From assembly GCF_024753145.1 (NCBI RefSeq), contig NZ_JANUGU010000006.1, forward strand, positions 267,914-331,913: a DNA stretch of 64,000 nucleotides. The letters run 5' to 3'. The stretch comes from Massilia terrae. GTDB taxonomy: Bacteria > Pseudomonadota > Gammaproteobacteria > Burkholderiales > Burkholderiaceae_D. Shown piece after piece: positions 21,651 to 32,200 of this stretch (its first letter is position 1; every line of letters starts with the position of its first letter). Below the pieces are notes generated by a model. The model ran no database searches, was not told the origin of the DNA, and saw nothing but the letters and a program-made list of their open reading frames with translations. The position numbers were made by a program, and so were the translations under genes.

Positions 21651-22160
21651 ATGGCATCCGTCAACAAGGTCATCATCGTCGGCAACCTGGGCCGCGACCC
21701 GGAAATCCGCTACATGCCGAGCGGCGACGCAATCGCGAACATCGCGGTGGCGACTTCATACCGTTCCAAGGACCGCAACACCGGCGAGCAGAAAGAGCTG
21801 ACCGAGTGGCACCGCATCTCCTTCTTCGGCCGCCTGGCCGAGATCGTCGGGCAGTACCTGAAGAAGGGCTCGTCGGTTTACGTCGAAGGCCGCCTGCAGA
21901 CCCGCAAGTACACCGACAAGGACGGCATCGAGCGTTACGCCACCGACATCATCGCCGAGAACATGCAGATGCTGGGCGGGCGCCAGGGCATGGGCGGCGG
22001 CGACATGGGCATGGATGAAGGCGGCTACGATGCGCCGCCCCAGCGTTCGGCACCGCCGCAGCGCCAGGCTCCGGCCCCGCAGCAGCAGCGCCCGGCGCCG
22101 CAGCAACAGCAGCGCCCGGCTCCGAACTTCTCGGATATGGACGACGATATCCCGTTCTAA
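21651..22160 (+). CDS. ssb: Single-stranded DNA-binding protein
   Basis: Binds and protects single-stranded DNA in replication and repair. 169 residues. The OB-fold (1-~110) starts [21 protein letters not shown] flexible Gln/Pro-rich linker follows (~120-160; runs of APQQQ). The acidic tip MDDDIPF binds partner proteins. GAGGAG lies 6 bases before ATG 21651. Confidence 0.98.
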   Translation: MASVNKVIIVGNLGRDPEIRYMPSGDAIANIAVATSYRSKDRNTGEQKELTEWHRISFFGRLAEIVGQYLKKGSSVYVEGRLQTRKYTDKDGIERYATDIIAENMQMLGGRQGMGGGDMGMDEGGYDAPPQRSAPPQRQAPAPQQQRPAPQQQQRPAPNFSDMDDDIPF

Positions 22161-22189
22161 TTCGTACCAAGCCAGTTTTTGATGATTCA

Positions 22190-22224
22190 GGCCCGCATTC
22201 GCCAGAGGATGCGGGCCTTTTCTT
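22190..22224 (+). terminator. Terminator of ssb
   Basis: 9-bp stem GGCCCGCAT / ATGCGGGCC with a 10-base loop and a TTTTCTTT tail. It also lies just past the end of the convergent minus-strand operon and could serve both. Confidence 0.8.
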
Positions 22225-22237
22225 TACCAACGCCGGG

Positions 22238-23107
22238 CTAGTGTGCCGCAGGCGCCGCGCTGCTCCATGCTTCGGCCAAGGCACGCATCACGACCTGCGC
22301 CGCGGCCTGACCTTCGTCGCGGGCGGAGCGCGGTGCGGCGGCGCGGCGCGCAAAGCCGTGCTCGTCGGTGGTCCAGGCGCCCGGCTCCGCGGCCGTCGCC
22401 TGCGCTCGCGGGATGTAGCCGAGTTCCGCAGGCGTGCCGGGGCGCACCGCCGGCGCCGCTCCATCGTTGCTCATCACGTCGGCCAGGATTTCCCCGGTAC
22501 GGCTGCCGATCACCGTCACGCGCGCCTCGGAACGGCCGCTCGCGGCAGCAGGCAGCAAGCGGACCTCGATGAAATACTGTGCGTAGTCGGCCAGCGCGCT
22601 TGCCTCCACCGACTGGAAATTCATGTCTTCCTCGCGCGCTCCCTGTTTGCTCTTGGCCAGCGCGGTCATGCGAATTGCTGTGTTGCGGTCGACCAGCACG
22701 GTGCCGCCGGCACGCAAGGCCTGGTGAAAGCCGGTTTCGAATTCCGCATTCTGCTCCGGCGCCAGCAAGGATACCGCGCGTTCGGAGCCATCCTGCCAGC
22801 GGATGGTGATGAGCTGTTCGAAGTTATTGCGCGGGGACGGGCCGCTACGCGCTTGCGTGGCCTGGATCTCGCGCGCCGAACTGATTCTGTCGCTGAGTTC
22901 ACGGTGCCACATCATCAGGAACTTCGGTGCTCCCGCACGGCGGTAGGCAGCCTGGTAATCGGAGAGTGCGAGTTGCTGCGCCTTGCGGGCTTGCGCCATC
23001 GTGTCGGCCTGGCCTTGCAGCACCGGCGGCTGATTCGCGCGATAAGGTCCGTCCTGTGCCAGCGCCGGCGCCGCCAATACGAAAGATAGCAACAGCGCCC
23101 GCTTCAT
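22238..23107 (-). CDS. Exported protein of unknown function (LpoB-operon gene 6)
   Basis: 289 residues with a clear Sec signal peptide (MKRALLLSFVLAAPALAQ, cut after ALA). The rest is soluble and periplasmic, with no family I recognise. Its ATG overlaps the stop of the YcfL-like gene by four bases (ATGA), so translation is coupled and the two products probably act together. Confidence 0.8.
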   Translation of the reverse strand: MKRALLLSFVLAAPALAQDGPYRANQPPVLQGQADTMAQARKAQQLALSDYQAAYRRAGAPKFLMMWHRELSDRISSAREIQATQARSGPSPRNNFEQLITIRWQDGSERAVSLLAPEQNAEFETGFHQALRAGGTVLVDRNTAIRMTALAKSKQGAREEDMNFQSVEASALADYAQYFIEVRLLPAAASGRSEARVTVIGSRTGEILADVMSNDGAAPAVRPGTPAELGYIPRAQATAAEPGAWTTDEHGFARRAAAPRSARDEGQAAAQVVMRALAEAWSSAAPAAH

Positions 23108-23475
23108 TGCTGCGCCTCGCGCAGTTCGATCCTCGCACTGCGGGCATCCGTGCCCAGCGACGAGAATTGCAGCATGGCCTGAGAATCGCGTTCGATGAAG
23201 ACGTGCTGCCAGCCGGTCGGATTCTCCTGGCCGCGCGCCCCTTCAAAAATGGCGCGACCTTCGATCATCAGCTTCGCTTTCGAACGGTTGCGCACGGCCA
23301 GCGTGGCACGCAAGGTGCCGGTTCCGGTCGGGGACGTTTGCATCGGTTCGGCTTCGATCAGGCTTTGCAGGCGTACCGGATTAATCATGGTTACGCCTGC
23401 GGGCATCGGAGCGGGCCCCGCACAAGCAGCCAGGCAGGCCAGGATCATCGTGGCGAGCAGGGATTTGATCTTCAT
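23104..23475 (-). CDS. YcfL-like (COG5633) lipoprotein
   Basis: 123 residues with a lipoprotein signal (KSLLATMILACLAACAGP; lipobox LAAC, lipidated Cys19). Residues ~40-115 read as a small beta-rich domain (TGTLRATLAVRNRSKAKLMI) like YcfL, which lies next to lpoB in many Gammaproteobacteria. Start ATG 23475 was chosen because it begins the signal; the frame extends upstream without features. Homology is by pattern and gene order. Confidence 0.7.
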   Translation of the reverse strand: MKIKSLLATMILACLAACAGPAPMPAGVTMINPVRLQSLIEAEPMQTSPTGTGTLRATLAVRNRSKAKLMIEGRAIFEGARGQENPTGWQHVFIERDSQAMLQFSSLGTDARSARIELREAQQ

Positions 23476-23500
23476 GAGGTCTCTCCTATCTTCAATGTAT

Positions 23501-24874
23501 TCACTTGCCGTCGCGGGTCTGGCGCACCATGTCCAGCAACGCTTCGCCTTCGTTCGAAATGGTCGGCAGCGTGGGGCTGGCGCGCTGCACCGGTTTGGGG
23601 GCGGATGCCAGCGCCGGCAGGGCTTTCCAGGCCGGCCCGCCCGCCAGACTGACGGCGCCGCTTTGATGACGCGCGTAGGCGATACCGCACACCGCATTCC
23701 CGCCTGCTACCATCGCCTGGCCGTACAGCGGCTGGCCGTCGACGCCGAAAAAACCGGCGACCGGCGCGGCTCCCGCGACCCGGGTGGCTGTCGCCAGGTG
23801 GATCTCGGCCGGGAGACTGCTCCAGGCGCGCGTGTCGGCTGCCGTTTGGGTGGCGTCGGCAATCTTGCCCGATACCGCACTGACCAGGCCTGCGCCAACA
23901 GCCACCCCGAGCATGGTTTTGGTCGCTTGTTTTTTTCCCGCAGCCGCCGTGAGCGCCGCGCCTTGCACCGCTCCTTTGGCGAGGGCAGCAGACGTATCGG
24001 AGACGGCATCCGCGTCATGGCGGAAGCTGGCCTTGCCGGCGCGGATGGTTTCGACGACCGACCCGCCGCGGGTGGATGCCTGAAAATACACATCCTCCGC
24101 TTCCGTCGCCGCGATCTGTTGCGGCCCCAGCGCAAACGCAGCCTGATGCACGGGACTGTCCGCGCCCGGCTTGTAGGAAAGCAGCTCCCCGTAGGCGCCA
24201 CTGGAAGACTTTTGCGGTGCGTTGCCAAATTCCGCGATCAGCAGCAGGTTCTGGCCTTTCTGCGGCGCCTTCAGTTGTGGCCGGATCGCTTGGGCGCGCG
24301 CGAATTCTTCTTGCGCATTGCTGGTCCGACCTTCGCACCAATACGTCCAGCCGACCAGATACGCCATGACGGCCATATCATCCTGGTACTCCTCGGATGC
24401 CGACATGGTGTCCTGCAACTGCGCGAAGCGGAAGCCGGCCCTGGCATTGTCGAAGTCGCCCTTGGACAGGTCGATCAGGCCGAGGTAGTAGCCGACCATC
24501 GCCCGTTCGTAGGGATCGCCCTTGAAGTCCTTGGTGGCCTCCGGCACGAACTTGCTGCGCGCGGCCTGCGCGGCCGGGTTGTCGGCGTAGATGGTTTCGA
24601 TCTGGCGCTGCGCTTCGGCCAGCAGCAGTTCGGCATGTTCCAGATAGCCTGCGGCCAGCGCGCGGCTGCCGGCCTCCATCGCGTTCAACACCCGGTTGCG
24701 GAGGCCTTCCGCGGCATCCTTGCGCAGCCAGGGCGCGAGCAGCGCCGCCGCGTCGTCACCCGGAACGCCGGCCACCAGCGCCTGCAAGTATCCGGGCGCC
24801 GGCACAGGTTCAGCGCACACGACTCCCGCTATCAGCAGCGCCAAACAGCATCCCTGGCGCACTCCGCGCAGCAC
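23501..24874 (-). CDS. COG3014-like exported TPR-type protein
   Basis: 457 residues from GTG 24874, which has AAGG six bases upstream and begins 9 bases after the lpoB stop. An earlier start at 24940 would overlap lpoB by 58 bases and add a basic stretch. A hydrophobic signal (CCLALLIAGVVCAEP) is followed by helical repeats typical of TPRs (AALAAGYLEHAELLLAEAQRQ; KGDFDNARAGFRFAQLQD) and a Gly/Ala-rich segment (~280-310). It lies between LpoB-like and YcfL-like genes, the conserved trio of this family. Confidence 0.72.
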   Translation of the reverse strand: MLRGVRQGCCLALLIAGVVCAEPVPAPGYLQALVAGVPGDDAAALLAPWLRKDAAEGLRNRVLNAMEAGSRALAAGYLEHAELLLAEAQRQIETIYADNPAAQAARSKFVPEATKDFKGDPYERAMVGYYLGLIDLSKGDFDNARAGFRFAQLQDTMSASEEYQDDMAVMAYLVGWTYWCEGRTSNAQEEFARAQAIRPQLKAPQKGQNLLLIAEFGNAPQKSSSGAYGELLSYKPGADSPVHQAAFALGPQQIAATEAEDVYFQASTRGGSVVETIRAGKASFRHDADAVSDTSAALAKGAVQGAALTAAAGKKQATKTMLGVAVGAGLVSAVSGKIADATQTAADTRAWSSLPAEIHLATATRVAGAAPVAGFFGVDGQPLYGQAMVAGGNAVCGIAYARHQSGAVSLAGGPAWKALPALASAPKPVQRASPTLPTISNEGEALLDMVRQTRDGK

Positions 24875-24882
24875 TGGCGGCC

Positions 24883-25509
24883 TTAACGGTAGACGGCGTC
24901 GTCGAGTCCGCCTTTTTTCATTTCGTACTGGTTGGCCCACAGGCTGACACCGGTTTCCAGGTCAATCAGTTCGAACGACAGCTGCGTGTAGCGCTCGACC
25001 GTGCCGGTCGAGGTGCTGCGGGAATCGAGTGTGCTGATGTGGCCGATCAGGCGGTAGTCGGCGCCAGCCTGGGCCTTGGTCAAGCCGGTGGTGCCGGCGT
25101 CGGTGACGCCTTCGCGCTTCAATTCGCGCTCGGCGTTGACCATCGCTGCCGACTCGCGCGACAGGAAACTGAGCTTGCCTCGGGAAGCGCGCTGCAGGTT
25201 GATGCGCAGGCGGTCGACGATGAGGTTTTTATTCAGGCGCTGGGTGCTGTCGTTCTTCAGGTATTCGGCGTCGATAATGATGCGCGGCACGCGCGGCATC
25301 TTCATTACCTCGGGATCCGCGAGCAGGTCGCGCACCATGACGTCGGATACGGTGACGATGTCCTGGCTCTCGACACCCACGCCCGCCACCTTGCCCACCG
25401 ATGACACGTCCTGGTAGGTCACGGGGCGGCTGGGAGGCGGTTGAGGAGTCTCGCAAGCGCACAGGACGGCCGCGGCGAGCACGCCGAATTTCTTCCAGGT
25501 GTAATTCAT
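24883..25509 (-). CDS. lpoB: LpoB-like outer-membrane lipoprotein (PBP activator family)
   Basis: 208 residues, close to E. coli LpoB (213). Lipoprotein signal MNYTWKKFGVLAAAVLCACE (lipidated Cys19), a short Pro-rich linker, then the globular domain (VGVESQDIVTVSDVMVRDLL ... LIGHISTLDSRS ... LSFELIDLETG). In E. coli LpoB stimulates the peptidoglycan synthase PBP1b from the outer membrane; that role here is inferred. It is 10 bases after the preceding operon gene and 8 before the COG3014-like gene. Confidence 0.8.
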   Translation of the reverse strand: MNYTWKKFGVLAAAVLCACETPQPPPSRPVTYQDVSSVGKVAGVGVESQDIVTVSDVMVRDLLADPEVMKMPRVPRIIIDAEYLKNDSTQRLNKNLIVDRLRINLQRASRGKLSFLSRESAAMVNAERELKREGVTDAGTTGLTKAQAGADYRLIGHISTLDSRSTSTGTVERYTQLSFELIDLETGVSLWANQYEMKKGGLDDAVYR

Positions 25510-25519
25510 GGGTTTTCCT

Positions 25520-26473
25520 TCATTTGAGTGAATTGCCGTCTTCCAGGCCTTCGCTGATGGCCTTGCCGAGCGCGCTGCCCAGCTTCTTGTCGCCGGTCAC
25601 GAGCGAACCGACCGTTTGCAGCGCCAGGTCTTGCACATTGACGCCGCTCGATCCGCTGTCCATCAGGCCGGACACGATGTTCATCGCGATATCTCCGCCC
25701 AGGCCGCCACCGCCGCCGCCATTGCCGCCGACGCCGCCGCCGGCCAGGGCCATGCTGACGCGGCCGATGATAGCCAGCGCGGTGCGCCACTTTTTCTCGG
25801 CATCCTTCTCGGCAAAATCGGCCTTGGCCAGCTCCAGCTCCTGCAGGTATTGGCGCTGCAGGTGGGCCAGGTAGGACGGTGTCGCCTTGATGAAGCGAAC
25901 CGGCGTGGCCGCCAGGATTTCGTCGCTGATGAACAGGCCGGTCTCCTTTTCATCCTCTTCCGTATCGATCTTGTCGCCGAAGAAGATGTAAAAACCGGAT
26001 GCTATGCCGCTGTGGATGCCGGAGCGCGCCGCCAGGTATTCGAAGCGGCCGCGGTACTCGATTCCGATGCCGGTGTAGTAGACGCCGCGCTTGATGACGG
26101 CGACGTTGTCGCGCATGAAGGCATGGCGGATGGTCTGGTATTCGCCGCTGAAGTAGGGGATGGCATCGCCCATCCCTCCCAGCGTGCGCGGCATGTCGCC
26201 CTCCGCCAGCAGGCCGTTGGCGCCGTAGACCTGGCGATAGGTCTTGCCCGGGGCCCGCGGCACGGTCAGCGTATAGGTTTCGCCCGGAATGGTCTGTCCA
26301 TTGCGGAACACGCCCTTCATCGCGACGCTGAGAATCATGTCCCAGGCCGTGCCCTGGCCGTTGACGCAGTCGCCCTGCTTGCAGGTGAAGCGGTTGGGAT
26401 CGTTGACATTGAGCGCCGCCGCGCTGGTGGCGACCAGCAGCAGCGGCAATGCCAGCAGTCGTGCGATTCTCAT
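25520..26473 (-). CDS. Exported protein of unknown function (LpoB-operon gene 2)
   Basis: 317 residues from ATG 26473, which overlaps the upstream stop (ATGA). Signal peptide MRIARLLALPLLLVATSAAA. Two early Cys (FTCKQGDCVNG) may form a disulfide. The C-terminal third has a Gly-rich run (LAGGGVGGNGGGGGGLGGD) that could insert in or contact a membrane. No family recognised. It lies directly upstream of the LpoB-like gene. Confidence 0.75.
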   Translation of the reverse strand: MRIARLLALPLLLVATSAAALNVNDPNRFTCKQGDCVNGQGTAWDMILSVAMKGVFRNGQTIPGETYTLTVPRAPGKTYRQVYGANGLLAEGDMPRTLGGMGDAIPYFSGEYQTIRHAFMRDNVAVIKRGVYYTGIGIEYRGRFEYLAARSGIHSGIASGFYIFFGDKIDTEEDEKETGLFISDEILAATPVRFIKATPSYLAHLQRQYLQELELAKADFAEKDAEKKWRTALAIIGRVSMALAGGGVGGNGGGGGGLGGDIAMNIVSGLMDSGSSGVNVQDLALQTVGSLVTGDKKLGSALGKAISEGLEDGNSLK

Positions 26474-27501
26474 GGCGCCGGGCACGGCGTCATCTTCACT
26501 TGCTTGCCTTCCTGCCAGCAGATGGTGGTCTCGATCATGTCGCGGCCGTCGACCACCAGCTGGCGCTGCTCACCGATACCACCAGGCATTGGCGGCTGCC
26601 CGAGTTTCTTGGCAAAGTCTTCCGCGTACATCACTTGCGGCCCCTGCAGCTTGTAGTTCTTCATATAGCTTTTGGTGGTCAGGTATTTGCCGGTGTAAGA
26701 CTCCGTCATGATGACGTCGTCTGGCAGCTTGGTCTGCACCGTGACCTGAATTTCCTTGGTCGTGTTGATGCTCGGCGCCAGGAAGCCTTTGCTCATCGTC
26801 ACGGAGTCAACCTCGCCCATCGTGACAGTAATGCCATCCGGCCTGTAATAACTGATCGATAACATGGGCGCCAGCTTTGGCGCCGTTTTGTTTGCCATCG
26901 ATTCCATGGTCGGGTCGTCGTAATGCATCTCCGATTTCCCGTTCGTCAGCGAGTAGGTCACATGCTCCTTGCTGAGATCCATCTTGTTGTCGGTGGCGTA
27001 GTAATGCTGGCGCATCTTCAAGTCCGTCGTGGACTTCGACGATGCGTGCACGACTTTTTCGCCCATGGGAATGGTGAGATCGGTCTTATTTTCGATGACG
27101 AACCCGCCAAGGACCTCGACCGGGCCTTCCACTTTGCCGTTGACACACTGGCCGCTGAACATCGCCTGGACGACATTGCTGTAGGTGGTGGAGCCTTTAC
27201 CCGGAGGGGTAAATCCCATCTCGCGCATCGTCTTGCGGGACTCTTTTTCCATTTTCTTGGCGAACTCGGGATTGGCGGCCATGGTCCCGGCGAGCATGGT
27301 CTTTTCCTCGTCGCTGAGTTCGCACGGCCAGGCGGGCGCGGGATTGGGGACGTTGAACTTGGCTGGGTCGGCAAACTCGACGCGGTCTTTCTCGTAGCGG
27401 GCGAAATATTGCTTGAGGTCGGGATTGGACAGGTTGGGATAATCCCTGGCCAAAGCTGGGGCCGCAATGGCCAAGCTGAGCAGCAGCGTGTTTCGGAACA
27501 T
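26470..27501 (-). CDS. Exported protein of unknown function (LpoB-operon gene 1)
   Basis: 343 residues, signal peptide MFRNTLLLSLAIAAPALA. The mature part is periplasmic with Cys at CELSDEEK, GQCVNGKVEG, TICWQEG and the C-terminal TPCPAP, suggesting disulfides. The middle resembles a DUF-type secreted protein that I cannot name. It is the first gene of the six-gene operon that includes LpoB. Confidence 0.75.
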   Translation of the reverse strand: MFRNTLLLSLAIAAPALARDYPNLSNPDLKQYFARYEKDRVEFADPAKFNVPNPAPAWPCELSDEEKTMLAGTMAANPEFAKKMEKESRKTMREMGFTPPGKGSTTYSNVVQAMFSGQCVNGKVEGPVEVLGGFVIENKTDLTIPMGEKVVHASSKSTTDLKMRQHYYATDNKMDLSKEHVTYSLTNGKSEMHYDDPTMESMANKTAPKLAPMLSISYYRPDGITVTMGEVDSVTMSKGFLAPSINTTKEIQVTVQTKLPDDVIMTESYTGKYLTTKSYMKNYKLQGPQVMYAEDFAKKLGQPPMPGGIGEQRQLVVDGRDMIETTICWQEGKQVKMTPCPAP

Positions 27502-27670
27502 GGCGACCCTTCTGTTGTCGTAATGAATTTGTTGCTCTACGGATGCATATGCGTCAATACTACCTTCAACATTTCAATAACGACAAATTTTTGAGATTGC
27601 CAGTTGCAGAAGAACGACGAAAAAAGGTTGTGTGACACGGCATCCAATTGTTTTGTCGCCTCATAAAGCA

Positions 27671-27700
27671 AAAAGCCCCACCGGGTCAGGTGGGGCTTTT
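27671..27700. terminator. Bidirectional terminator after the amidohydrolase gene
   Basis: 12-bp stem AAAAGCCCCACC / GGTGGGGCTTTT with a 6-base loop. It is followed by T on both strands and lies 17 bases past the amidohydrolase stop. Confidence 0.85.
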
Positions 27701-27716
27701 CGTCGGGATGACGCGA

Positions 27717-29132
27717 TCAGGGCTTGGGTGCGGCCGCGTTCCAGGCGGCGACCTTGGCGCGGGTTTGCGCCAGCAGAGCGTCCAGCGCGGAACGGTCCTG
27801 CAGCTGGCCGCGCAGCACCACGGCGTGGATCTCGCGCAGTGCGCCGATATTTTCCAGCGGGTTGTGATCGACCAGCAGCAAGTCGGCGGCCTTGCCCTTT
27901 TCCACGGCGCCGTAGCGATCGAGCTTGCCGAACCAGGCCGGGCCCGAACGGGTCGCCGTAGACAGCGCCTGCGCCGGCGTCAGGCCAAGCTTGACGAACA
28001 GGGCCAGCTCATCGTGCAGGCCGACGCCGGGGTAGTTGAAAGAATTGAGGAAACCGGCATCGGTGCCGGCCATGATGGTCACGCCGGCCTGTTGCAGCAT
28101 CGGCAGCACCGCCGCGACTTGCTCGAAATGGGCGTGGCGCGCCGCGATTTGCTCGGGCGTGGCCTTGGCCGCGCGTTCGATGCGCCACTGGTAGGTCTGG
28201 CGCAGCCCCGGGCCGATGTAGGCCAGGTAGTCATCCTTGTCGTGCTGCTCATTGTCGAGGTTGGCGAGGATGCGGCTACCGTTCAGGGTCGGGGTCACGA
28301 ACACGCCGCGTTGCGCCAGCTCGCGGTACGAGGCCATCGCCACTTCCGGGTCGAATCCTTTGTAGAGACGGGCGCTGGCTTCGGCACGGGTGATGCGGCC
28401 GGCGCCAAAGTCGGCGGCGATCCGGTCGCCATCGCGCACGCCGGCATTGTAAGCATAGTCGAGGTGCTCGATCGAGCTGATGCCGGCCTCGACGGCCTGG
28501 TGCACCGTCAGCGCCATCGGGATGTGGCCCGAGGTGCGCATGTGGCGCGCCTTGGCTTGGGATACCGCGTACAGGAACAGTTGCGGCTCGAGCGTGCTGT
28601 CGGTGATCTTGACGAAATCGACCTTGTCGCGGTTCTGCAGGCGGTCCAGCGCGGCGTCGACGTCGGCGCGGCTGCCTACTTCAACGGTGCCTTTCCAGAC
28701 CGGCTTGATGCCTTCGATCTTGGCGCCCGAGCTGAACAGCTGCGGCCCGAACAGGCGGCCCGCGGCGATGTCGGCGCGCCAGGACAGCACTTGCTCCGGC
28801 AGGTCGCCGGAAGCGTCGCGCACGGTAGTGATGCCATTGGCCACATACAGCGGCAGCAGCGCCTTGTTCTCTTCGATCAGTTCGGGACCGCCGCCGAAGT
28901 GGACGTGCATGTCCCACAGGCCGGGCAGCAGGTAGCGGCCGCCGGCATCGGTGCCGCTGGCGACGATGTCCTGGCCGCGCACGGCGACGGCCTGATTGTC
29001 GAGGATGCGGGCATGCGCAACGTCGATCACGCGCGCATGGCGGATCAGCAGGTCAGCCTGCGCGGGCTGGGCCGCTTGGGCCGTCGAAAACAGGAGTCCG
29101 AAGAGAAAGGCGAGCGGGCGAAGACTGGACAT
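27717..29132 (-). CDS. Exported metal-dependent amidohydrolase
   Basis: 471 residues from ATG 29132 (MSSLRPLAFLFGLLFSTAQA, a signal peptide); an ATG at 29147 is also possible. Amidohydrolase superfamily of the imidazolonepropionase/prolidase type. Metal ligands are HxH in DMHVHFGG, Lys in VDFVKITDS (likely carboxylated), His in SGHIPMAL and SIEHLDY, and Asp in AGTDAGF. It probably cleaves dipeptides or cyclic amides in the periplasm; the substrate is not assignable. It ends at a bidirectional terminator. Confidence 0.85.
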   Translation of the reverse strand: MSSLRPLAFLFGLLFSTAQAAQPAQADLLIRHARVIDVAHARILDNQAVAVRGQDIVASGTDAGGRYLLPGLWDMHVHFGGGPELIEENKALLPLYVANGITTVRDASGDLPEQVLSWRADIAAGRLFGPQLFSSGAKIEGIKPVWKGTVEVGSRADVDAALDRLQNRDKVDFVKITDSTLEPQLFLYAVSQAKARHMRTSGHIPMALTVHQAVEAGISSIEHLDYAYNAGVRDGDRIAADFGAGRITRAEASARLYKGFDPEVAMASYRELAQRGVFVTPTLNGSRILANLDNEQHDKDDYLAYIGPGLRQTYQWRIERAAKATPEQIAARHAHFEQVAAVLPMLQQAGVTIMAGTDAGFLNSFNYPGVGLHDELALFVKLGLTPAQALSTATRSGPAWFGKLDRYGAVEKGKAADLLLVDHNPLENIGALREIHAVVLRGQLQDRSALDALLAQTRAKVAAWNAAAPKP

Positions 29133-29227
29133 GGAATGCCAATTCATGAAGCGGGTGAAGGGAGCCGTGCCGGCAGCGCGGACGGCCGGCGATTTTACCA
29201 TTCGACATTTTTCGCTCGGGCGAGGGC

Positions 29228-32200
29228 TCAGTGAAATGGCAGGTAGCTGATCCCCTGGCTGATCTGGCCCACGACGGCGGCCTGGTTTTCCGCGCTGGTG
29301 CTGAACTCGACCAGCACATCGGTACGGTCGGCGCCCTTCGCCAGCACGGCGGTCCAGTAATCCGCGCCGGCCTGGTCGGGCTGGCGGTGGAGGACGTTGC
29401 CGTACAAGGCGGTGACAAAGGCCGCGTCGGAGGGCGCGGCGCCGAACAGGGTCTTGAATTCGGCGCTGGCGATGAATTGCTGGGCCACGTCGTGCAGGCT
29501 CATGCCTTTGTCCATCTGGGCGATCCAGTAGCCCAGGCCTGCTGTGTCCGGCACGCGGTCGAAGCTCGCGCGGTACAGGCGGTAGGCCTGGCCGGCCGCG
29601 CCATCGAGGTCGAAGGCGATGGCGCGGTCATTGAACAGGACACGCTCGATATTGTGGAGTGTGTCGAGCTCGCCCTTTGCGACATTGATGTCGTGGCCGT
29701 CGAAGTACATCGTGTAGCCCGACGAACTGGTGTGGTAGACCACCGTGTCCAGGCCGGGCCCGCCGTCGAAGGTGTCCGAATTGTTCGAGCTGTGGAAAAT
29801 ATCGTTGCCTACGCCGCCGGTCTGGTTCAGGGGTTGGTCGACGGTCACGAAGCCCGTACTGAACGGCGCGGCGAGCGCCAGGCCGGCCTTGTCTTTCACG
29901 GCCGTCGCGTCGAGCTCGATCCGATAGCTTGTGCCATATGCGAGCGGCGCGGAAGGATCGATTGCGATGGCAAAGTCTCCCGGGACTGACAAACGGCTGC
30001 TCGTTGCCGCATCAAAAGTCTCGACCAGCTGACCACTGGCCAGCCGCAGCGTGATCGCACCGGTGCCGAGCTGGATGGCTTCGCTGAAGTGGATGTAGAG
30101 ATGGTCTGCCTGCGGATTGCTTCCCGCGGATTCAGGGGCGGATAGCGCCAGTGCCACGGGCGGCGTGGTGTCGGCGATTGGGACAGTCGCGCTGGCCTCC
30201 TTGAGCGTATAGCTGCCGGTGGACGCCGCGCCGGTGTAGTCGGGGCGGACCTGGAGGTAGTAAGTTCCCGATACGGTAGGCGTGTAGCTCGTGTAGGGAT
30301 CGTTGTAGCTGCTTCCGCCGATTGTCCACAATACGCTCTTGCTTGCATTGTAAAGCCTCAGCTCGGGGGCGGCCAGCGTGCCGCCGCCTTCGACCGCCCC
30401 CGTCAGCTGGAAGCTGTACCGTTGGCCTGCCTCCAGGTCGACCTTGAACCAGTCCGTGTCGCCGGCGAAGTCGATGGCGCTACGGACCACGCCTCCGGGG
30501 CTGAGGGTACCGGAGGTGTTCGTGTCGCCGCTGTAAATGTCCTGGTCGTTCATCGACGCGGCGATCGTGTACGAGAAGACTGCGTCATATGCGGAGACCG
30601 CCACGTAATAGTCGCCGGCCGCGGCGGCTTGCCAGGTCAAGGTTCTTGCGCCGTCAAAGTACAGGCCGCTGCTGATCACGCGTCCTGAGCTGTCCACAAT
30701 GTTGAGGGTGCCGGAGGCGACGTAGCTGCTCAAGCCTTCCGCCTGGGGCTGGAACACGAAGCTGTAGGCGGCGTTGGCTTTCGCCGTAATCTTGTACCAG
30801 TCAACGTCGTAGGGCGTTTCGAGCCTGCCGGATATGGTCTGGGCGGGCGCAATCAGGCCGGCCGTCGCCGCGGTGGCGCCGTGATCGTCGATGTCGGCCG
30901 CCCGTGCCTGCAGCACGTAGGGAGTGGCGCGGTCGTAGTTTCCGACGTCGAGGTAGTAGGTGCCACTCTGGTCCGGCGTCCAGGTCAGCAGGCGGCCGTG
31001 GTCATATTGCGCGGCCCAGGGATTGAGCCGAGCGCCGGACGCGTCGTGCACGTAAAGGGTGGCGTACGCGCCTGCGCTGCCCTGGTCGAGCTGGAAGGTG
31101 TAGGAGGTGCCGGCCTGCAGGTTGACCGCAAACCAGTCCAGGTCGCCGGCCACGTCGATCTTTCCCTGCACGGCGGAACCGATTGCGAGGGTGCCGCTGT
31201 TGCCTGGACTGGCGCCAAAGTCGTCGGCCACCGGCGCGATGTTCAGCTGGTAGCTGCCCAGCTTGAATCCGCTGTAGCTGACCGCGATATAGAAGTCGCC
31301 CGTCGCGGCCGGCGCAATCGTGGCGAGCGCGTGCTGTCCGCTGATCGTACTCCACACGCGCATGCTGTTGGCGGCGTCGGTCAGTTCAAGGCCGACCGAG
31401 GACATGCTGTCCAGCGTCGGCCCGCCGGCGAGGTCGACCTGATAGGTGACGCCGGCATTCAACTTGACCTTGAACATGTCCAGGTCGCCACTGAAATCAA
31501 AGCGGCCTGAGCTGGTTACGCCGGCTCCGATCGTCGCGGCGCGCGCGCGATCGGAGTAGAAGTCGTCGTGGGAGAATGTGGCGAGCTGAAGAGAATAGCT
31601 TCCTACCTGGTCGGGAGCGCCGATCAGCACGTAGTAGGTGCCGCTATGGCTGGGCGACAAGGAGATGACCTCATCGGCGTCATTGCTGGCAAATCCGTAG
31701 ATGAAGACGAATTGACCGGCGCCATCGTTTGCCTGCGGATCCCACAACTGGAATACGGCGGAGCTGTTGCCATTGACCCACGGTAGTGTTCCGCCACCGC
31801 TCTTCGCGGCCTTAAGGGACAGGGTGTAGGTGGTCAGCTCTTCGAGGTTGAGCTTGAACCAGTCCACGTCACGCAGGAAGTTGATCGCGCCGGATATGGT
31901 GCTGTCCACCGCAAACGGGGCAGCGTGGCTGGCGTCGTTGCCGAAGTCGTCCGGCGTGCGGTCGAATACCAGTGTCGAGGCGGTCGACACGTTGCCGGCC
32001 TCGTCGCGGGCGGTCGCCGTGATGTTGTAATGGCCATCCGGAACGATGGTGTTGGTGGACCAATGACCGTTGAAGTCCACCGTGGTCGTGATCTGGTTCG
32101 CCTGGCCGATGGTTAGTTCGAGGGTCGACCCGGGCTGCGCGCTTCCCGAAAAGCGGGCTGCGAGGCCATTGGTGCTGCCCGGATCATCGAGCTGGATGGT

